A stretch of 11,680 bases of DNA from Euryarchaeota archaeon UBA438 (GCA_002504435.1 DAQP01000023.1:1-11680), one strand, 5' to 3'. Positions 1-8,900 are shown, counted from the first letter of the stretch. Numbers and translations are program-made. The notes: generated by a model not told the origin, from the letters alone.

Positions 1-117
1 CTGGATCTGGCATGGAATCTCCTTTCCAACATCGACACAAAGTACCTTGTCAGGCTGGACCAGAAGTGGATAGACAAGTACCATCCAACTGATCGCAAGG
101 ACTCTGAAGAGGAATAA
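1..117 (+). CDS. atpB: A/V-type ATP synthase subunit B, C-terminal end (partial)
   Basis: Only the last 38 residues are in the window; the frame is open from base 1 and stops with TAA at 115-117. The sequence LAWNLLSNI...L..LDQKWIDKYHP resembles the C-terminal end of archaeal ATP synthase subunit B, the non-catalytic subunit that alternates with subunit A in the A3B3 headpiece; members typically end with a LGWELL...IDKY-type helix. The identification is supported by the next gene being subunit D, which commonly follows B in archaeal ATP synthase operons. The final DSEEE is a short acidic tail. The fragment is short, so the call rests on this motif plus context. Confidence 0.82.
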   Translation: MDLAWNLLSNIDTKYLVRLDQKWIDKYHPTDRKDSEEE

Positions 118-123
118 TTACCC

Positions 124-132
124 AGGAGGTGA
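124..132 (+). promoter_or_regulatory. Strong Shine-Dalgarno site of atpD
   Basis: AGGAGGTGA is a near-perfect complement of the archaeal 16S rRNA 3' end. It directly abuts an ATG at 133 but lies 6 nt before the ATG at 139. The second spacing is workable and the first is not, so this site decides the atpD start. Confidence 0.8.
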
Positions 133-138
133 ATGAAT

Positions 139-756
139 ATGGCTCTGGACATCAAGCCAACCCGATCAGAGCTAATCAACCTGAAGAGGAGGATAAAGCA
201 GACATCAAGTGGCTACAACCTTCTCAAGATGAAGCGAGATGGTTTGTTCCATGAGTTCAGGACACTTCTTTCTGAAATGATCGCTGCCAGGGAGGAATTA
301 GTGGGGACATACAGGGAGGCTCTGCAGGCCATCAGCCTGGCATCTTCCATAGAAGGCGGATTATCTGTCAAGAGCGCAGCTATCGCAGCCTCAAAGAGGC
401 CCGAGGTAACCGTCTCTAGAAGGAACATAATGGGCGTAGTCGTCCCCAAGGTAGATGGAGAGAATCTGAAATTATCCATGGAGGACAGGGGACTCGGCCT
501 GGTTGGGGGCTCCCCCTACATCGACGAGGCAGCTGACTCCTATTCCCTCCTCATCGAGAAGGTAGTCAAGGCTGCAGAGATGGAAGCCACACTCAAGAGG
601 CTTCTAGAGGAGATTGAGGCCACAAAGAGAAGGGTCAACGCTCTGGAATTCAAGGTGATACCGGAGATGAAAGAGGCGCAGGCTTTCATTCAGTTGAGGC
701 TCGAAGAGATGGAGAGGGAAGAAACCTTCAGACTCAAGAGATTCAAGAATAAGTGA
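139..756 (+). CDS. atpD: A/V-type ATP synthase subunit D (central rotor stalk)
   Basis: This subunit is the long helical hairpin of the central rotor shaft that couples ion flow through the membrane ring to ATP synthesis in the A3B3 head, on the cytoplasmic side. From the chosen start the protein has 205 residues, normal for the family. Seen directly: the N-terminal hallmark IKPTRSEL (residues 5-12), a first helix to about residue 70, a central globular loop around 85-130 (including RRNIMGVVVPKV), a second long helix from about 135, the conserved KRRVNALE (163-170), and the basic C-terminal segment EREETFRLKR (192-201). I prefer the ATG at 139 to the in-frame ATG at 133 because the Shine-Dalgarno sequence touches the latter and because family members start M-A-x-D-I-K-P-T. 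It lies 21 nt after subunit B, and its stop overlaps the next gene's GTG by 4 nt (GTGA), pointing to one transcript. Confidence 0.95.
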   Translation: MALDIKPTRSELINLKRRIKQTSSGYNLLKMKRDGLFHEFRTLLSEMIAAREELVGTYREALQAISLASSIEGGLSVKSAAIAASKRPEVTVSRRNIMGVVVPKVDGENLKLSMEDRGLGLVGGSPYIDEAADSYSLLIEKVVKAAEMEATLKRLLEEIEATKRRVNALEFKVIPEMKEAQAFIQLRLEEMEREETFRLKRFKNK

Positions 757-3209
757 CGCCTTTCTCGCTCTCAAAGAGAGCGAGGGGTCAAAACACACCC
801 CTTCTAGCACCAACCGTGAGCGAGGAGCAGCCGACCCCCGAGAGACTAACTCTCGACAATGAGACATGGGGTCACAGGGACCTTGCCGAGGTAATTTCTT
901 CGAGATATTTCGAATTGGGTGAGGACGAGATCGGAATCGCCTCATGGAGGGTTACGGGAATTGGTGGCAAGACCGAGGGCTCGTGCCTCGTGGATCTAAA
1001 TGAACACCTTGGGCCACTGGGCCTGATTGGCGTCCTCGACATAGGGAACCCCCCGATACTCTCAATCTCGGAGATCCCTGATAGATCGCCGGCACTTCCC
1101 AGGTGGCAGCAATTCGCAGTCTGGCTTTCCATGTTCTCATTCATGACAATCGCCGGTGTCGGCCTGATTACTAGGAACAGTCCAGAAACCCAATTCGGAA
1201 TTGATGTACTTTCCCAATCAATACTGACCTTCTCCCTACCAATAATCCTAGTTGCCGTCCTATCCAGCGAGGCTAGGAGGTTGGTCGCAAAGAGGCACGG
1301 AGTAAGATTGGAGAGCATGGTGCCACTGGGATTCCCACTTGCCGATGCCGTCTGGCCTTTCGGAATAGCGGGATTACTCCCACAGAACCGGCCAGACAGA
1401 ATACCCTACCCCAACAGAAGAGCATTAGCCCACATTGAAATTTCCGCTCCATTTGTGACATTCTTCTGCGGGCTTGTACTGTCAATAATCGGGCTAAATC
1501 TGACTCTCAGCACCCCTCCCGGTCTGGAATCGTCACCACTAGTAATTACTGCAAATCCACTCTTGGATTTGATTTCCAACCCGTGGCTCGGCGATGAATT
1601 CCTCCTTAGGCTACAATGGCTTCATCCCACAGGTGTCGCCGGACTAGGCCTTTGTATTGTGTCTTGGATAATGCTGATGCCTATTCCCGGGTTCCCAGGG
1701 GACCACCTTCTGCACTCAATTTTCGGACCTGACAAAATCCTCGCAGAAGACAAGCAGACCTACATTTTCGGATTCACACTAGTATTGCTGGTAATGGCAT
1801 TCTCTAGCAACACATGGGTCCCATGGCTATTCCTAACTGCTCTTGCCACTTGGAGGAGATTCAGCCCCAACTCAATGCTGGATCCGTTCGTCGTGGATGA
1901 AAATACGGGTTTCGATGACCTCTCACGCAATAGGACAATAGTGGCGGTGGCCCTACTTCTGGTTGCAGGTTTCCCGGGAATCAACGGCGCATACCACATG
2001 CCCGAATGGGACTCAGGGCTCTCTACCGAGGACTGGCCTTCTCAAATCGAATTTGCGGATGGCCAGGCGAACTTCGAGCTAGTGCTAGAACCAGCTGGAA
2101 TAGTGCCAGTTTCAGGGTGGCTTCAGATGCGCGTAGAAGGTGACCCCGTCGGTGAATGGCGAATCAATTCCGAGTGCCTCGATGAGAGGGAAGTGTGCAG
2201 ATTCGATGAAATTACCCAAGCTTCTCCCGGGGGAATATCGGTCAACCTATCCAGAGAAGTCGATGCTACCCCTCACCCATTCAGGCTTGTCATCCTCATT
2301 GACGTGCATGGGCATGTGGATGAGCATTCAATCGTATTCCAACCGTACGGCGCGTCAACATCGATAGATCCACTTTGGATTCTTGTGGAGGACACAGAAA
2401 CTCCGAGGATATGCGTCGAGATTTTTGTAGTGGAAGGAGACTACATCAATCTGACCAATGGTAATCAATTCTGGTATTTTGAGAACGAGACTTCCCTCGC
2501 CCCGGGAACCCACGACCTTTGCATGAGGGGCCACGAGGGGGCCCTTTTCTCGCAGGAAAGATCCCCGGACCATTTCTTTTCCATGGGCCCCACAATCACA
2601 ATCTTGAGGAATAATCAGACTCCACAACACCTGGTCATGCCAATCGATAATTCCCAACTCAAACTTCAATTCTCCGATGGAGATTGGAGGTTGCCGTTGT
2701 CGAACCTTCCATACGAATTCTCGATTACTCGCGGTGAATCAGGGTCAGCATTCTGCCCCTCTACAGATGTCATCGTAGAAGTAAATTCAACGGGAGACTG
2801 GGAGAGAGAACTATCGGATAGGTCTTCGATATTTATCCCAGCTGGTCATTCTGGAAATGGGACCATTAGGATGGGTGGGCCCGGGTGGCTGGCAATTTGT
2901 TCAGGCACAAACATGCTATCATGGTTCTCAATGGTCGAGGGGCCGGACGTTTTCACTTACTCAGGGGAGGAACTCACTATTTTCAACAGGGAGAACTACT
3001 CAATGCCAATTTCAATCGACTGGAAGGGAGATGCAGATGAATTCGACAAATGGGATATTTCGGTCCCATCCGGCATCGATGCAATGTCAAGTGTCTTTGT
3101 TAACATGACCAGTAATGATGACTCCCATGCACCACTGGTATACTGGGTGACCACTGATGAAAATGGGATTAATCTCAATCTTGCTGCTCGTTCCAATTTA
3201 GGTGATTAG
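753..3209 (+). CDS. Degenerate site-2 protease (M50/EGY-like) membrane protein with large outer domain
   Basis: An 818-residue polytopic membrane protein. Layout: cytoplasmic N-terminal domain (about 1-115), hydrophobic segments around 118-139, 151-172, 230-250, 292-312, 335-367 and 395-413, then a roughly 400-residue hydrophilic, beta-rich C-terminal domain. The core matches the archaeal/plant EGY branch of S2P intramembrane proteases: an A-K-R-H-G-V stretch (179-184) after the zinc helix, LHPTGVAGLGL (290-300) and MPIPGFPGDH (309-318) in place of the usual LHP..AG.. and NLLPVGQLDGGH. The zinc site is lost: HExxH reads SEARR (172-176) and the third-ligand Asp position reads Pro314. I therefore infer a non-proteolytic pseudoprotease. 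The outer domain holds eight N-x-S/T sequons (N498, N566, N578, N621, N678, N702, N748, N784) and six cysteines (475, 482, 554, 590, 668, 716), as expected outside the cell. The GTG start overlaps atpD by 4 nt with no ribosome site of its own, suggesting translational coupling. Its physiological role is unknown. Confidence 0.75.
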   Translation: MTPFSLSKRARGQNTPLLAPTVSEEQPTPERLTLDNETWGHRDLAEVISSRYFELGEDEIGIASWRVTGIGGKTEGSCLVDLNEHLGPLGLIGVLDIGNPPILSISEIPDRSPALPRWQQFAVWLSMFSFMTIAGVGLITRNSPETQFGIDVLSQSILTFSLPIILVAVLSSEARRLVAKRHGVRLESMVPLGFPLADAVWPFGIAGLLPQNRPDRIPYPNRRALAHIEISAPFVTFFCGLVLSIIGLNLTLSTPPGLESSPLVITANPLLDLISNPWLGDEFLLRLQWLHPTGVAGLGLCIVSWIMLMPIPGFPGDHLLHSIFGPDKILAEDKQTYIFGFTLVLLVMAFSSNTWVPWLFLTALATWRRFSPNSMLDPFVVDENTGFDDLSRNRTIVAVALLLVAGFPGINGAYHMPEWDSGLSTEDWPSQIEFADGQANFELVLEPAGIVPVSGWLQMRVEGDPVGEWRINSECLDEREVCRFDEITQASPGGISVNLSREVDATPHPFRLVILIDVHGHVDEHSIVFQPYGASTSIDPLWILVEDTETPRICVEIFVVEGDYINLTNGNQFWYFENETSLAPGTHDLCMRGHEGALFSQERSPDHFFSMGPTITILRNNQTPQHLVMPIDNSQLKLQFSDGDWRLPLSNLPYEFSITRGESGSAFCPSTDVIVEVNSTGDWERELSDRSSIFIPAGHSGNGTIRMGGPGWLAICSGTNMLSWFSMVEGPDVFTYSGEELTIFNRENYSMPISIDWKGDADEFDKWDISVPSGIDAMSSVFVNMTSNDDSHAPLVYWVTTDENGINLNLAARSNLGD
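3201..3206 (+). promoter_or_regulatory. Ribosome binding site of panE (GGTGAT, 3-nt spacer)
   Basis: GGTGAT lies inside the last codons of the upstream membrane protein gene, three bases (the TAG stop codon) before the panE ATG. The same GGTGAT-N3-start spacing occurs before smc and scpA. Confidence 0.65.
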
Positions 3210-4160
3210 ATGAGAATAGCGATCCTCGGCGTGGGCTCGATAGGCTCGGTCATTCTGGGGTGCTTGTCAGATACCGATGCCGAACTCGTCGCAGTCTCTA
3301 GGGGAGAAAGGTCCCATGAACTGTCAAATCAGGGATTGGTAATCCATTCCCCAGAGGGTGTAATAGAGGTCATTCCGCCAGACAGATACCTCACTCTAGA
3401 TAGTGAATCCGGACCCATCCCAGGCCACCTCAGAAACTCATGTGATGCCATTATAGTAGCAGGAAAGTCGACATCGACCCCGCTCCTCTCCCAGATTGCG
3501 GAGGAGATGCTTGCAGAGGGAGGGGTCGCAGTGAGCATCCAGAATGGAATGGGCCATGCAGAGGTACTTGCCAGCAGGGTCGGAACTCATTCTGTCCTGG
3601 GTGGCACTACCACTCACGGGGCTTGGAGGGGTGAGACGGGAAGCCATTGGGTCGGGAGGGGCTCGATAAAACTCGGATATCTAGACGGCGGACCTGCAAG
3701 TGGCAACGCAGAAAGGCTGCTGAATTATCTGGCCGAATCGTCCCTAAATCCAGAATGGGATATGGAAATCCGCAAGTCCATTTGGATCAAGCTCCTGATA
3801 AATGTGGCAATAAATCCAATTTGCTCCATTGCTGGAGTCAGGAACGGCTCTCTTTTGGAGTCTCCATACCTGTGGGAGCAGTCAATCTCAGCGATGTCTG
3901 AAGCATCCTCGGTGGCCCATGCTTGTGGTGTCGACTTGAGTGACATAGATCTCGAGGAAATGCTGTCCGAGGTCGTAAATTCAACAGCTGACAATAGATG
4001 CTCAATGCTACAGGATCTGATGGCAGGCCGGAAGACAGAGATTGAGTCAATTTGCGGCGCGATAGTTAGCAAGGGAGAGTCAATAGGAATCCCTACCCCT
4101 AGGAATTCAATGCTCATGGCGCTCGTTAAGGGAGTAGAATCGTCCTCTGAGTTGCAATGA
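3210..4160 (+). CDS. panE: 2-dehydropantoate 2-reductase family protein (ketopantoate reductase)
   Basis: Predicted cytoplasmic NAD(P)H-dependent enzyme reducing 2-dehydropantoate to pantoate for coenzyme A synthesis. At 316 residues its length is normal for the ApbA/PanE family. Seen: an N-terminal Rossmann fold with GVGSIG (7-12), the QNG motif (111-113), the all-helical C-terminal domain with catalytic-type Lys194 in IWIKLLINVAINP, then SMLQDL (264-269) and TEIESICG (276-283), whose Glu277 matches the substrate-binding acid of the E. coli enzyme. The region VAGKST (83-88) matches the conserved V-K-x-K position with a single Lys. It starts on the base after the upstream stop codon, so it is probably cotranscribed with the membrane protein gene. 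The family includes paralogues acting on other 2-oxo acids, so the exact substrate is inferred. No pan or coa gene is adjacent. Confidence 0.88.
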   Translation: MRIAILGVGSIGSVILGCLSDTDAELVAVSRGERSHELSNQGLVIHSPEGVIEVIPPDRYLTLDSESGPIPGHLRNSCDAIIVAGKSTSTPLLSQIAEEMLAEGGVAVSIQNGMGHAEVLASRVGTHSVLGGTTTHGAWRGETGSHWVGRGSIKLGYLDGGPASGNAERLLNYLAESSLNPEWDMEIRKSIWIKLLINVAINPICSIAGVRNGSLLESPYLWEQSISAMSEASSVAHACGVDLSDIDLEEMLSEVVNSTADNRCSMLQDLMAGRKTEIESICGAIVSKGESIGIPTPRNSMLMALVKGVESSSELQ

Positions 4161-5810
4161 TCAGGACAAGTCTAGATTGTAATGGAGGCCAACATTCACC
4201 CTCCTATTTTTCGATGCATTAACGACCATCTTCGAAACCGCCACTAGGTTCCTAAGCTCCACTAGGTCTTGGGTAGGCTTGCATCTCTTCCATGTCCTCG
4301 AAACTTCTTTCCCGATATGGTTCAACCGCCTCTCGGCCCTTTCCAACCTCGAGTCGCTCTTCACAATTCCAACGTCTTGAGACATGGTGGATCTCAATGC
4401 CTCCAGATCAGTCCTTAGTGGCGAATGCTCGACCAAAGTGTCGAGATCATCTGCTCGCCAACTCGGCAGTCCCCTAGGGGTCTCACGTAGAGAACCCTCC
4501 TCCCATTCTTCGATAATTCTCTCAGCGGCCCTCTCGGAGAATACCACGGCCTCAAGCAGGCTGTTGGAGGCCAGTCGATTAGCTCCGTGCAGCCCCGTAC
4601 AAGCAACCTCCCCGACAGCAAATAGTCCTGGCATGGGAACGCTGTCAGAAATCGCCCTGCCCATGCTGTCAACCCCGATCCCACCTACCATGTAGTGAGC
4701 CGCGGGAGTTACGGGAATGGGGTCGACCCCCAGCTCAATGCCAAATTCCACTAGCTTCGCACGTATTGTCGGAAAGCCCTCTTGCAGACCCTCCTTCTCG
4801 AGGTGCTCCGTGACAAGTAGGACATGCGGGTCCCCACTCCTCTTCAATTCGTGGTCGATTGCTCTGGCCACCACGTCCCTGGTCCCAAGGCTACCAAGCT
4901 TGGAATAACCCCTCATGAATGAAAACTCGTCCGGATTGCCACTAGAACCGGAAGAAACCCATTCGGCATACTCGCCAATTGTCATCAGAACAGCTCCATG
5001 CCCTCTCATGGCCTCACTAATCAGGAAGGGCTTCTGACTACTCACCGAGAGCGAAGTCGGGTGGAATTGTATGAATTCCATGTCCCTAATTTCTGCTCCT
5101 GCCCTATGGGCCATAGCTACTCCGTCCCCGGTCGCTATACTCGGGTTCGTAGTTGCCTTGTGCATCATCCCGGAACCCCCTGTGGCCAGAACTACCACCT
5201 TTGCAGGGAGCGTCCAAACTTCGCCTTCCGGACTCAGGCACCAGATTCCAGAGACCCCCTCTCCAGGATTGCCGTGAGAACTCTGTATCAAGTCCACAGC
5301 CATCCAGTCCTCCATTATCCTGAAGTCAGAGTCAGATTCTGAAGACGCAACCTCAGTTAGTGCCCTCTCAATCTCCTGCCCAGTTTTATCTCGGGAGTGA
5401 AGGATTCTGGCCCCACTGTGCCCCCCTTCTCTGGCCATGTGAAAATCCCCATCCTCTCTCCTATCGAATCTAACTCCGTGCTCAACAAGATCCTTAATTC
5501 TCATCGCCGCTTCTCTAATGACACTCCGAACTACAATCTCATCACAGAGCCCAGCGCCCGCCTCTATGGTATCTAGAACGTGTGCCTCAATGGCCTCATG
5601 ATCATCAACATCCAGAACTCCGGCTATTCCTCCCTGTGCCCAATTGGTTGACGAAGTGCTAACCCCTTTCTTTGTCACTACTGCAACTCTCATCCCACTT
5701 CTCGCACACCTGACTGCCAGGAATAGTCCTGCAATACCAGATCCGACCACAGCCACGTCAACCGGCTCGAGACTGGTGGATTTGCCTTCATTTCTCACAA
5801 ACCTCCCCAC
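4161..5810 (-). CDS. nadB: L-aspartate oxidase
   Basis: FAD enzyme oxidising L-aspartate to iminoaspartate, the first step of de novo NAD synthesis, feeding quinolinate synthase (NadA, not in this window). 549 residues, close to the usual 500-550. Seen: FAD-binding GSGIAG (23-28), STNWAQGGIAG (54-64), substrate-loop REGGHSGARILH (127-138), EFIQFHPT (245-252), SEAMRG with Arg269, HYMVGG with His372, and LFAVGEVACTGLHGANRLAS (396-415) with Arg412; these fit the E. coli catalytic set. The C-terminal helical domain is complete. It could be confused with the succinate dehydrogenase flavoprotein, but the WAQGG motif and lone-gene context favour NadB. The GTG start at 5810 has GGTGGA 5 nt upstream; an in-frame GTG at 5798 preceded by GGAGG is an alternative. 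No ATG is available: an in-frame stop lies about 30 nt upstream. One oddity is RGHG where many homologues have RGEG. Confidence 0.93.
   Translation of the reverse strand: MGRFVRNEGKSTSLEPVDVAVVGSGIAGLFLAVRCARSGMRVAVVTKKGVSTSSTNWAQGGIAGVLDVDDHEAIEAHVLDTIEAGAGLCDEIVVRSVIREAAMRIKDLVEHGVRFDRREDGDFHMAREGGHSGARILHSRDKTGQEIERALTEVASSESDSDFRIMEDWMAVDLIQSSHGNPGEGVSGIWCLSPEGEVWTLPAKVVVLATGGSGMMHKATTNPSIATGDGVAMAHRAGAEIRDMEFIQFHPTSLSVSSQKPFLISEAMRGHGAVLMTIGEYAEWVSSGSSGNPDEFSFMRGYSKLGSLGTRDVVARAIDHELKRSGDPHVLLVTEHLEKEGLQEGFPTIRAKLVEFGIELGVDPIPVTPAAHYMVGGIGVDSMGRAISDSVPMPGLFAVGEVACTGLHGANRLASNSLLEAVVFSERAAERIIEEWEEGSLRETPRGLPSWRADDLDTLVEHSPLRTDLEALRSTMSQDVGIVKSDSRLERAERRLNHIGKEVSRTWKRCKPTQDLVELRNLVAVSKMVVNASKNRRVNVGLHYNLDLS
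4207..4211 (+). terminator. Possible T-run terminator of the panE transcript
   Basis: A run of five T lies 47 nt after the panE stop codon, inside the 3' coding part of nadB on the other strand. Archaeal RNA polymerase stops at short U-rich tracts, and no intergenic space exists for a terminator. The signal is short and may be chance. Confidence 0.25.
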
Positions 5811-5929
5811 GGCAATCCACCCTAGAATCTTCGCTATCTGCTACATCCCTTCGGCGATTGGAAATGGGCCTCGGAAACGTTGTGCTGCGCTTTTGTATGC
5901 CTCAACATTCATAGGATAAAAGGCATGGA

Positions 5930-5948
5930 GCCGGCGATTAGCGTCGGC
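5930..5948. repeat. GC-rich inverted repeat at the expected smc start site
   Basis: GCCGGCG and CGTCGGC flank a 5-nt loop ATTAG; the arms pair over 7 positions with one G-T wobble. It lies about 14 nt downstream of the TATA-like ATAAAA and would cover the predicted transcription start. It could be a repressor operator or a hairpin in the smc leader. It is not followed by a T-run on the plus strand, so a terminator is unlikely. Confidence 0.45.
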
Positions 5949-5969
5949 GAAAACTTTTGCTGATTCTTA

Positions 5970-5975
5970 GGTGAT
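5970..5975 (+). promoter_or_regulatory. Ribosome binding site of smc (GGTGAT, 3-nt spacer)
   Basis: GGTGAT is followed by GGG and the smc ATG at 5979. It supports that start over the out-of-frame ATG at 5974, which opens only a short frame. Confidence 0.7.
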
Positions 5976-5978
5976 GGG

Positions 5979-8900
5979 ATGCATCTTATTCGGATTGAAC
6001 TTGAGAATTTCAAATCATTCGGTGGAGAGATGGTCATCCCATTCGACATGGGCTTCACTGCAATCACCGGTCCAAATGGAAGTGGAAAATCAAATTGTGG
6101 CGACGCCATACAGTTCGTTCTGGGCCCCAAATCCACTAAGGCTCTCAGGGCCTCAAATGTGTCTGAGCTAATTTTCAACGGAGGGGGAAGGGGCAAAGCC
6201 GCCAAGCAGATGTCGGTAACTCTGGTTTTCGCCAATGTTCCTGAGCACGGTGGGAAGAGAAGGCTCAGAGTCCAGGAGGATGAGGTATCGTTCACTCGTT
6301 CTGTCAGATTGAATCGCAAGGGTGATCCAATCTCCTCATTCAGGATTGGAGACAAACCTTCAACAGCCACTGAAATGAGAAGGGTGCTTTCTGAGGCAGG
6401 ACTCAGGGGCGATGGCTACAACATAGTCCTTCAGGGGGACGTCACCAATCTAGCTACTATGACTCCTCACAGGAGGAGGGGCGTTCTAGAGGAAGTCGCG
6501 GGGGTCACTGCGTATGATGACGAGATCAGAAGAGCCAACAACCAGAGGAAGCACGTCGAGAATAGCATAGAGACGATCGATCTGCTAGAGGTAGACAAAA
6601 AGAAGCAGCTGAAGCAGCTTGGCAAGGAAAGGGAGCAGGCCCTGCGCTTCAGGGAACTAAAGGAAGAGCGGGACAAATCTAAGATAACCCTCTACCAGTC
6701 AAGATACAGGAATCGGCTTGACGAGGTAAAGCTACTAGGTGAGGAGAGATCAGGGTACACAGAGAGAGTAGGCCTGCTCGACACATCAATCACAGAAGGA
6801 AACGCCAATCTAGTTTCATATGACGAGGAGCTTGTAAGTATAGAGGCAGAGATCAAGGAAGTACTTGCGGGGGATGCTCAGAGTCTGATACAGGAAATCC
6901 GTCAGCATGAGATTGACATAGAAACTGGTTCTGATAGGATAGGGGACCAGCGCAAGGCGATTTCGGAATCCAGCGAGGAGGTCAAGGTCCTAACAGAGGA
7001 GGTCAGAAGGGCCCGTAAAGCCTGGCAGGAGGCAAGCGACTCACTGGGCGCGGCAAACGAGGCGCTATCTCTGGCCGACAAGTCCCTCAAGCAGGCAGCC
7101 AAAGATGAGAATGATGCTAGGGAGGCCATCCAATCAGGCGACAAGCATGCCAGAGACCTGAACAGGGCCCTCGGCAAGGCCACAGATGCAGTCTCAACCG
7201 CCCAAGACCTTCATTCTCAGGCACAACTGGAGGCCGACAGGGCATCCCAGGCATCCCAGATAGCGTCTGAGAATCTGGCAGATCTAGAAGAGAAATATGA
7301 GGAGGCCACAATGGTAAGGGACGATCTCGAGCTACTTGGCGAAGACCTCAGGGATTCAGATGGCGACACTGATAGGAGTTCACTAGCGGACGAATATCGC
7401 AGACTGCAGAAGCAGGAGAAGGAACTCAGGACCGACAGAGACAGGTCGGAGACTAGACTGAGGGACGCCGAGAGAGATCTGAGCAAGGCAAGGGCCAGAC
7501 AGGAGGCTAGATCCTCAGCACCAGGTTCAGCACTCACCCTGGCAGCACTAACCAAGCTAAGGGAGAGCGGCCAAATTTCAGGCATTCTGGGATCATTGGG
7601 CGAGCTAACTTCCCCCAAGGACCCTGCCCATGAGGAAGCATTGGCAACGGCCCTCGGAAATGGACTTAGGAGCATAGTTGTCAGGGATGACGAGGTCGCC
7701 GCCAAGTGCATAGCATGGTTGAGGAAAAACAGCGGGGGGAGGGCCACCTTCCTTCCCCTCTCAAAACTCAAGACCTCAAGGCCCCAAGGAAGGACACTCT
7801 TAGTTGCTCGAAATCCCGGCATGATAGGGTTCGCCCATGAACTGCTTGACTATGATGATGAGGTAGAGACAGCAATCGTTTACGCCAGTCGCAATACACT
7901 TCTGGTGGAGTCCATGGAAGTTGCCAGAAGAAACATGGGAGGGGTCAGAATGGTGACTCTAGATGGCTCTCTAATTGAGAGCTCAGGGGCTATGACTGGT
8001 GGCTCCTCGTCCAAGGGCAACAGGCCATCATTTGGAGGAGGCCCTTCACGCAGCTCAAGCTTGGACAGGCTAGAGAGGGCAGTGGAGGACGCAGACCTCC
8101 TTTACTCGACCGTCGACGCAGCTTTGAGAGAGACACTAACCAATATGCAGGGCCTGCGTGACAGGATCAACAACGTGGATGGCAGCGATCACTCCGTCAA
8201 CGTCAGGAACTGGAAGGCCGACATGGACAGAGCGATAAAACACGTCCAAGAAACAGAGTCCAAGGTAGTCGCTGCAAAGGCAGAATTCGACTCATCGGAG
8301 AAGAATAGGGCGGAGAAAGAATCGGAGGCCAAGAATGCTCAAGTCGAGTTGAATGAAGCTATCGAGGCTAGGTCATTAGCTGCCGAGGCACTCCAGGACA
8401 ACACCCCTGATCACCTATCCGAGATTCTCAGAAAGGCCGAGCAGACCAGAACGGATGCAGAGAGGACCAGGCTCCAATCGGAATCATCGATTTCAACTAA
8501 TCAAGAAAGATTGTCCCTCATGGATGGGAGGATTTCTGAGTTGCAGAGGCAGCTGGACAAGCACGATAAGGCAATCGATGAGGCAGAATCATCAATCTGT
8601 GTCCTAGAGGAATCAATAGCCTCATCCCGTGATGCTCTGAAGGAGCTTAAGGCCCAGTCCTCACAGTTCGACGAAGAAGAGAAGATCCTGACTGAGAAGA
8701 GAGACCTCCTATTCGAGGAGCGTGCCAGCCTAAGGGCGTCCCTTGAGGGGCTCTCGAAGGAAAGGCAGACTATCAGGAGCAGGATAGATGAGCTCAATGC
8801 CCAGATCCAGCAGAAGAGGGAGGCGGTCGGTGAGACCGAATCAGAACTAATTGAAGCGGGAGTGGAAATACCCTCCGAGGAAGTACAACTACCAACAATT

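Larger units (their letters stand above)
5811..5978. promoter_or_regulatory. Divergent promoter region between nadB and smc
   Basis: The only intergenic space of note in the window, 168 bp between two genes read outward. Candidate TATA elements by eye: on the plus strand ATAAAA (5916-5921), which would place an smc start site near 5942-5946 and give a leader of about 35 nt; on the minus strand GCATACAAAA (5900 down to 5891) for nadB, with a leader of about 60 nt. A GC-rich inverted repeat (5930-5948) lies between. No open frame with coding character or RNA gene was recognised. TATA assignments are weak matches read by eye. Confidence 0.5.

Noticed and set aside
133..138. Upstream ATG as the atpD start
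   Set aside because: The Shine-Dalgarno sequence ends on the base before it, too close for initiation, and family members begin at the second Met.
4998..5342. Plus-strand frame of 114 codons opposite nadB
   Set aside because: Antisense of a well-conserved enzyme; the product is Cys/His/Arg rich without a coherent pattern.
5971..6171. Short plus-strand frame starting just before smc
   Set aside because: It overlaps the conserved smc N-terminus in another frame and its product resembles nothing; it is out-of-frame translation.
7242..7259. Tandem copy of GCATCCCAG in smc
   Set aside because: Two 9-bp units coding for an Ala-Ser-Gln repeat within the coiled coil; only two copies, no sign of a mobile or array element.
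7217..7822. Minus-strand open frame of 201 codons inside smc
   Set aside because: Its product is Ser/Leu low-complexity, as expected from the antisense of a Glu/Arg/Ala-rich coiled coil; smc is intact across it.
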